Notes under the pieces: generated by a model
The model's input: only the letters and a program-made list of their open reading frames with translations
Databases searched by the model: none
Told to the model about the DNA's origin: nothing
Origin: Nematostella vectensis
Taxonomy: Eukaryota > Cnidaria > Anthozoa > Actiniaria > Edwardsiidae
Reading direction: 5' to 3'
DNA: 64,000 bases
Assembly (NCBI RefSeq): GCF_932526225.1
Contig: NC_064048.1
Location: forward strand, 8,828,515-8,892,514
Shown: in pieces, positions 61,101 to 64,000 of the stretch
Layout: every line of letters starts with the position of its first letter
How positions within the stretch are numbered: position 1 is the stretch's first letter
Program-made: the position numbers and the translations under genes

Positions 61101-63038
61101 CTTTAGATATATTTATTTTTGTGAATATTAGGGTGAATTTAGAAGGAATCCAAGAAAAATACATTTCATAAAACTATCCTTGTAGCGAGGGAATGCATTT
61201 TTGTGATGATCAAAGCCAGTAAGCTGAAGTATCTGAGCTTCTCTAATAGTGAGAAAATAAAGAGGGAGATATAACTGTACTTCTTTGATGTTGTTTCTGG
61301 ACATTTCTATAACTATTAAGTATATTATACAAGCCATTTTATCGCTCAACGCTATTTTCTTTCTTCTTGACTTGACTTCGCCGCTCAGACAAACAAAACA
61401 GTGAAACTATTTAGGAATTTAGCTTTCTGTGAGAATATTTGCCAATCTTACTTACATAAGTTATACTTGTTTTCTTCTTTGGACTTATTTTACATGATCT
61501 CTTTTCATTCCTATCGAGTTGGCAAAACAATAGACTTGCCCCAAGTCACCCTCTTTGATTTTCCCTGATAGGAGCACGCGGGTGGGTATTTTCATCGAAA
61601 ATCAGTAAAAAAAAAATCAGGCAGGCAGAGAGGACTTGTTCTGTTTGCACAATTTCGATTTTAATTTGCATATTTTTGCTGCGAAAAATATGCGAGCGAT
61701 CATTTAAAATGACGCTGTTCTTTAGCGTGCGCATAAAAATAATGAAACCTGAAAACATTTTTGCTTTAAAATCTTTCCAGTTTCTATTTCTTTTCTGTCC
61801 AGTCCCAGGAAGGATCGAAAATTTAGTTGTCTTTACACTATTGATGTTAATCGGAATTTGACATCTTAAAAAAGAACGAAGAGCTGCAAGAAACAAGATT
61901 TCTGAAAGCAACAAAATAGTGACCATGACGCTCCGATTGGATGTTTATGAGACACGTCACTGACCTAAATTTAGGTCAGTAAAAATTGGCGGGAAGTGAA
62001 CTAGAAAAGTCTGTTGTACAACAGAAGCCAATTTCTAAAAAGCTGGTCAGCAGACTTTTAAGAAAGTCTAGCAAACATCAACATGCAACCGGCAGGGGAG
62101 CAAATCCTCATGGGCAGTGGTGGGGTTTCGGTTACTAAAAATAGCCAGGATTGGAATCGACATGGCGCGTGGGTAATACCAAACTGTCCCTCTATTATCT
62201 TATGCTCTGTTGGTGAGATTTGAATTTTGATCATGTGCATAGTAAATTGAGCATGAATATCAGAATAGTCCCTTGGCAGTAACTGCAGAAAAACCGTCCA
62301 CTGTGAAACAATGTTACTGAGAACAGCCACCACGGTCCGGAATTACTAGTTAATAAAACTATGAATTTTGATATAGGGAAAAAGGTACAAGTGACTGCCA
62401 CCATGATCCATGGCCTGGATTAGGACCACATGTTAAAAAACACGGCAGTGTTTTTTAACATACTCACTGTAGGATTACATATACGTGGTGGCATGTTTTG
62501 GATTTACAAATTGAGTGGATGGGTATTCTGCAGTTTAACCTCCCTTATTATGTACACCATGTTAAAACATGTAAAAGTTCTATTTAACTTATGGCCCGGT
62601 TAAAATTGGTAAAATAAAGTAAAATAAAGGCTGTTTCTCTGCCAGAGCAAGTTAGAAACCCAAGCAAAATTAATGTTTTACTTCTTGTATGCTTGTGATG
62701 TGGCTGGTGATACGTTGTCAGGTAAAACCGAAAAAAGCTTTTAGTATTTAGAGAAGCAAAACTACACAGCTACATAACTCGCGCGGGTGAAATGACCCCA
62801 ATTTATCGACAAAAAAAAGTTAATCTAGCAACTAACACATGGACGATCACAGAATGACGAAGTATTATAAATAGTATAAATAAGCAGAGATTTAGACATT
62901 AGAAGAGGTCTTAAAGCGTCAAATAAAGATAAAATCACGGTTACTGGAAAACAAAACTTTACAAAGTTGGACACTTACCTTAGAATCCTCGGAAACCCGA
63001 CGCTCTATCGTGTTTCCTATCGACATTAACGGCTGCAT
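39011..63038 (-). CDS. cstf3: Cleavage stimulation factor subunit 3 (CstF-77), 25 exons
   Basis: Dimeric HAT-repeat scaffold of the CstF complex in the nucleus. It binds CstF-64 and CstF-50 and is needed for mRNA 3'-end cleavage. Exons: 63038-62979, 60527-60411, 59649-59554, 56677-56645, 55374-55277, 54901-54835, 54314-54280, 54033-53973, 53566-53501, 52872-52795, 52474-52394, 51592-51511, 51100-50991, 50222-50106, 46010-45936, 45550-45449, 45063-45022, 44762-44721, 43688-43628, 42716-42653, 42278-42182, 41756-41658, 41141-40997, 40377-40286, 39235-39011. Sum 2145 bp, 714 residues; human is about 717. Seen: [74 protein letters not shown], the Pro-rich [11 protein letters not shown] and the conserved C-terminus [13 protein letters not shown]. 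Exon 4 is only 33 nt. The exon 24 acceptor (TTAAG) was chosen to keep the frame; a nearby TTTCAG would break it. Confidence 0.97.
39254..39705 (+). repeat. 37-bp minisatellite, about 12 copies (cstf3 intron 24)
   Basis: Unit GGGCCATGCGAGGGAAAATT followed by GTTAAAGTCAGACAAAT, with small substitutions between copies. It starts about 20 bp from the last exon. Confidence 0.92.
39955..40262 (+). repeat. GAT trinucleotide repeat (cstf3 intron 24)
   Basis: Long, nearly pure GAT array with GTT, GGC and GAC variants. It ends about 25 bp from the exon 24 donor. It gives false poly-Met, poly-Ser and poly-His ORFs. Confidence 0.92.
41178..41255. mobile_element. Diverged half of fold-back family (intron 22 or 23 side)
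   Basis: CTGTAAAACAG..TTTCACTGACGTTTTG and CCTGAAGACGAGG recall one arm of the element at 25609-25829. It lies in intron 22. Confidence 0.5.
41291..41331. repeat. G-run/C-run palindrome
   Basis: A poly-G run, then CAGGAGGCCCCGCC, then a poly-C run, in intron 22. It could form a strong G:C hairpin. Confidence 0.7.
41370..41580 (+). repeat. Dispersed repeat family GAAAATACA..CCGATGG, copy 2
   Basis: Shares TTGTTTACAA, TCAAAATAAC, CTTGCTTGAATTAGCCGATG and GGGCGTGATGGCC with the copies at 30905 and 50278. Intron 22. Confidence 0.6.
42764..42793 (+). repeat. CT microsatellite (intron 19)
   Basis: A C run followed by about 12 CT dinucleotides. Confidence 0.9.
43737..44702 (+). repeat. 20-bp alternating minisatellite (cstf3 intron 18)
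   Basis: About 960 bp built from two 20-mers, ACACAAGGTACAGCAAAAAG and ACACAAGCGACTGCAATAAT. They alternate strictly over 43900-44340 and less regularly at both ends. It fills almost all of intron 18. The ORFs of 331-376 codons on the minus strand are translations of the repeat. Confidence 0.93.
45391..45410 (+). repeat. Poly-C tract (intron 16)
   Basis: C run within a segment with AAGAGGCGTGGCTGTGCCTC and AATATTACGAGGCC, about 40 bp from the exon 16 donor. Confidence 0.8.
45796..45895. mobile_element. Diverged half of fold-back family (intron 15)
   Basis: CTCGCTGACGTTTTGAGAGG, CTTCGTCTTG, ACAGAGGCGTAAAACC and TTTCAACC match one arm of 25609-25829 in order. Confidence 0.65.
46853..46876 (+). 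repeat. Poly-G tract (intron 14)
   Basis: Uninterrupted G run, then AGGGG, in the long intron 14. Confidence 0.8.
47387..47659 (+). pseudogene. Truncated class A GPCR fragment (TM1-TM2), nested in cstf3 intron 14
   Basis: A 90-codon frame on the strand opposite to cstf3. It shows a hydrophobic TM1 ([20 protein letters not shown]) and TM2 with the GPCR signature [13 protein letters not shown] after RSRRVY, then stops before TM3. The final codons AAAGAAAT|GTAAGAAT form a good splice donor, so it could instead be a first exon, but no plus-strand TM3-TM7 was seen in the window. A tiny upstream ORF (MNNV, 47380-47394) overlaps the start. It is not a copy of the receptor at 784-1788. Confidence 0.65.
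48122..48265 (+). repeat. 21-bp minisatellite, about 7 copies
   Basis: Unit CCTCCAAGTATCCTTCAACA plus A, nearly perfect. It lies directly upstream of the 100-bp satellite; long frames are artefacts. Confidence 0.92.
48284..49184 (+). repeat. 100-bp satellite, 9 copies (cstf3 intron 14)
   Basis: Exactly 100-bp units beginning GTTGACGGAATTCATGCATG, with CAATTTGACAGGCGCATTGT and an inverted CCAAT-like GTTGGCCAATAGG. Only single-base differences occur between copies. The array ends in the hairpin at 49186-49208. Confidence 0.95.
49186..49208. other. Perfect hairpin at the end of the satellite
   Basis: GGTGATCGGG, loop CGT, then CCCGATCACC: a perfect 10-bp stem placed exactly where the last 100-bp unit stops (position good to a few bases). 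Confidence 0.8.
50278..50455 (+). repeat. Dispersed repeat family GAAAATACA..CCGATGG, copy 3
   Basis: TTGTTTACAAATGAAAATAC, TTTCAAAATAAC, ATTTGATTAAAAA, CGCTTGAATTAGCCGATGG and GGCGGCGTGATAGGCC. Lies in cstf3 intron 13. Confidence 0.65.
50774..50960. mobile_element. TIR element (intron 13)
   Basis: Left end CACTCTAGTGACGTGACGAC, ATAGGCGCGCGCACT; right end AGTGCGCGCGCCTAAGTCGT, TATGTCACGAGTGTG. The inverted ends are about 40 bp with a few mismatches, total 187 bp, and the right end lies only 30 bp from the exon 13 donor. The interior repeats TTATGTCG words. Confidence 0.85.
51665..52016. mobile_element. MITE with TTAA target duplication (intron 11)
   Basis: Inverted ends ACAAGGACCCGCACT / AGTGCGGGTCCTTGT are perfect over 15 bp and are flanked on both sides by TTAA (51661-51664, 52017-52020). 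TTAA duplication is the hallmark of piggyBac-type elements. 352 bp, no transposase. Confidence 0.85.
52196..52336. mobile_element. Short TIR element (intron 11)
   Basis: GCATTCACAC near 52196 and GTGTGAATGC near 52320 are inverted. Between them are repeated AAACCAGTTT / AAACTGGTTT words. About 140 bp. Confidence 0.6.
52885..53030 (+). repeat. GGTGA pentanucleotide repeat (intron 9)
   Basis: Imperfect array of GGTGA with GGTCA and GATGA variants, starting right after the exon 10 acceptor side. Confidence 0.9.
53259..53428. mobile_element. Palindrome-ended poly-C element, copy 2 (intron 9)
   Basis: CAGGCGCGTACACAGG at the left and CCTGGGTACGCGCCTG at the right, the same ends as 16111-16188, with a longer interior of about 135 bp containing two C runs. 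Confidence 0.8.
54107..54254. mobile_element. Palindrome-ended poly-C element, decayed copy 3 (intron 7)
   Basis: A duplicated GCGTTCAAAAGGGGAGCGCA..GAATGCGCGAACCC block of about 65 bp, each followed by a C run, ending TCCTAGGTACACGCCTGTAT. It fills most of the short intron 7. Confidence 0.65.
56249..56344. mobile_element. Fold-back element (intron 4)
   Basis: CCTCCAGACTTCTCCCGGCC, AGTGACGCT pairs with AGCGTCACTGGACGAGAGAA, GTCTGGAGG. Arms of about 29 bp across a 38-bp centre. Confidence 0.85.
57895..58288. mobile_element. Tc1/mariner-like MITE (intron 3)
   Basis: Left end TACAGTAAAAACCCGCGTGC, AAGAACCTAG; right end CTAGGTTCTTACGAGCGGGT, TTTTACTGTA. The ends match at 27 of 30 positions. They read as TA plus CAGT, as expected of Tc1/mariner insertions at TA. 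About 394 bp; several AAGAACCT words inside; no transposase. Confidence 0.88.
58855..59045 (+). repeat. Degenerate tandem repeat of about 50 bp (intron 3)
   Basis: About four units of TGTGCATGATACATACTGTA then AAGATG..TAGAGATG, diverged. Close to exon 3. Confidence 0.75.
60585..60785 (-). repeat. Inverted pair in cstf3 intron 1, arm A
   Basis: The reverse complement of 60660-60785 matches 62105-62225: TTACTAAAAATAGCCAGGAT, GGCGCG.GGGTAATACCAAA, TGTCCCTCT, ATCTTATGCTCT. Separation about 1.3 kb. Confidence 0.8.
61930..61996. promoter_or_regulatory. Cluster of promoter-like motifs (intron 1)
   Basis: An inverted CCAAT box (CCGATTGG), a perfect 22-bp palindrome at 61959-61980 (ACTGACCTAAATTTAGGTCA+GT) holding two outward AGGTCA half-sites 6 bp apart, and an E2F-like TTGGCGGGAA at about 61986. 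All are seen in sequence; a regulatory role is inference. Confidence 0.4.
62105..62225 (+). repeat. Inverted pair in cstf3 intron 1, arm B
   Basis: Partner of 60660-60785 in opposite orientation. In the cstf3 transcript the two could pair over about 110 nt. Confidence 0.8.
62432..62463. other. Perfect hairpin (intron 1)
   Basis: ATGTTAAAAAACAC, GGCA, GTGTTTTTTAACAT: a 14-bp perfect stem with a 4-base loop. Possibly the end-joined remnant of a palindromic element. Confidence 0.8.
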
Positions 63039-63469
63039 TTTGATAATTTGGAGAACTATCAGTTACTAATCTAAAGACTATATCATATTTATGGCGAGAT
63101 AAATTCAAAAAGGTAAGTTTTGGAAAGAACCAAAATTACGAGTTTCGAAGACAAGACAAAATGGCGGCGTTTAGAATAGCACGTGGTGGCGAATGGAACG
63201 CTGGGTAATTTTAGTTCTAGTCCCCCTGCGGGCACAGTAGCCCCGTAAACTGATAATTGTCAAGTGCGAAAATAAAATAAAATATATAATTTTGAGGAAA
63301 TTTAGCATCCTTTTGGATAATAAAGAGGTTCTTAACTATTCAAAGTTTGGTAGTTTGATTTGTTAGAAAAAAGTCGATAGACGACATGTGTGTTTGTGTG
63401 TAGGGGAGGTGGGGGGGTCAGTTTTGTCATTTCAAGTGTAGACCTTAGGATCTTATTACTCTATGTAGA
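63039..63469. promoter_or_regulatory. Head-to-head cstf3/cpq intergenic region, likely bidirectional promoter
   Basis: 431 bp separate the two start codons, which point away from each other. AAAATGGCGGCG at 63159-63170 fits the YY1-type site common near start sites of housekeeping genes. No clear TATA box was seen on the cstf3 side. The bidirectional role is inferred from the arrangement. Confidence 0.6.
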
Positions 63470-64000
63470 ATGCTGGTTGTAACTGGAACAGGAAAGATGC
63501 CAAAGGATCGATTTCTTCTTTGCTATTCTCTCATTAGTGTTATCTTCATTCTAAGCCTTGAAAACTGCTTAGGAAAACCTCTGGACAGGGATGGGAAAAC
63601 CAGAAATGATATTCATTTCGAGATTCCAGAAAGTATTCGCAAAGAAATTCAAGATCATAAAAGCATTGCAAACGATGTCATAACATTCGTTCTCAATGGA
63701 CCAGCAAAGCATCAAGTGTACAACAGACTCGCAGACTTTACTGATAGATTCGGTAGCAGAATTGCAGGATCTCAAAATCTCGAGAATGCAATCGATTATA
63801 TGTTGAACGCGCTCAAAAAAGATGGACTCGAAAATGTCCACGGTGAAGAAGTTATGGTGCCCCATTGGGTCCGGGGGGGTGAATCGGCGGAAATGCTGCA
63901 ACCAAGGGAACACAAGATGAGTATTTTGGGTCTAGGCTCAAGTACTGGAACACCCCCTGAAGGGATCACTGCTGAAGTTTTGGTAGTGAAATCTTTCGAA
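63470..64000 (+). CDS. cpq: Carboxypeptidase Q, N-terminal part (runs off the window)
   Basis: Secreted or lysosomal M28-family zinc dipeptidase. The frame is open from the ATG at 63470 to the window end (177 codons, no splice donor needed); an in-frame TAG lies at 63446. A second Met at 63497 gives a better signal peptide (MPKDRFLLCYSLISVIFILS, then LENCLG), so that start is likelier. Family match: DRFGSRIAGSQNLENAIDYM, LKKDGLENVHGEEV, VPHWVRGGESAEML and the very conserved LGLGSSTGTPPEGITAEVLV. Zinc ligands lie further on, outside the window. It is divergent from cstf3. Confidence 0.95.
   Translation, partial: MLVVTGTGKMPKDRFLLCYSLISVIFILSLENCLGKPLDRDGKTRNDIHFEIPESIRKEIQDHKSIANDVITFVLNGPAKHQVYNRLADFTDRFGSRIAGSQNLENAIDYMLNALKKDGLENVHGEEVMVPHWVRGGESAEMLQPREHKMSILGLGSSTGTPPEGITAEVLVVKSFE

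Noticed and set aside
61546-61926. 126-residue minus-strand ORF in cstf3 intron 1
   Set aside because: No domain, biased AT-rich composition, and it overlaps an open frame on the other strand.
1-64000. CRISPR array or bacterial defence system
   Set aside because: Tandem repeats here lack unique spacers of constant length, and the genes are clearly spliced animal genes.

Overview
The window looks like AT-rich nuclear DNA from an early-branching animal, most likely an anthozoan cnidarian such as a sea anemone. That is inference from vertebrate-like intron-rich genes, single-exon receptor genes and very many short palindromic elements and minisatellites. The species is not proven. No bacterial-style operons, CRISPR arrays or viral genes were seen.

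Left part (1-19.2 kb): a single-exon class A GPCR lies on the minus strand (784-1788). Beside it is an older, decayed tandem duplicate of its 3' region (about 2434-3530), followed by a 60-bp tandem repeat. Two intronless coiled-coil genes follow, at 5979-6986 (minus) and 17045-19159 (plus). They share an unusual motif, EK(D/E)MVKYLHG, and are probably diverged paralogues. The 10 kb between them holds repeats and a few weak small ORFs. From 19.2 to 29.2 kb no convincing gene was found, only repeats.

Middle (29.2-36 kb): an eight-exon plus-strand gene was rebuilt from splice sites. It encodes a complete 477-residue Cys-loop anion-channel subunit of the GABA-A/glycine receptor class, with signal peptide, Cys-loop, PAR motif before M2 and a C-terminal M4. 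Its introns hold minisatellites, trinucleotide repeats, a dispersed element and a LINE reverse-transcriptase fragment.

Right part (39.0-63.0 kb): a 25-exon minus-strand gene was rebuilt in full, with every exon phase matching. It encodes a 714-residue CSTF3 (CstF-77), the HAT-repeat scaffold of the mRNA 3'-end cleavage stimulation factor. Its 24 introns hold most of the interesting repeats: a 20-bp and a 37-bp minisatellite, a 100-bp satellite ending in a hairpin, several terminal-inverted-repeat elements and a plus-strand GPCR fragment. Head-to-head with it, 431 bp away, carboxypeptidase Q starts at 63470 and runs off the window edge; a likely bidirectional promoter lies between them.

The genes do not form one pathway. 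The coherent themes are a GPCR duplication remnant, a coiled-coil paralogue pair, a shared cstf3/cpq promoter and a dense set of MITE-like families with recurring copies.
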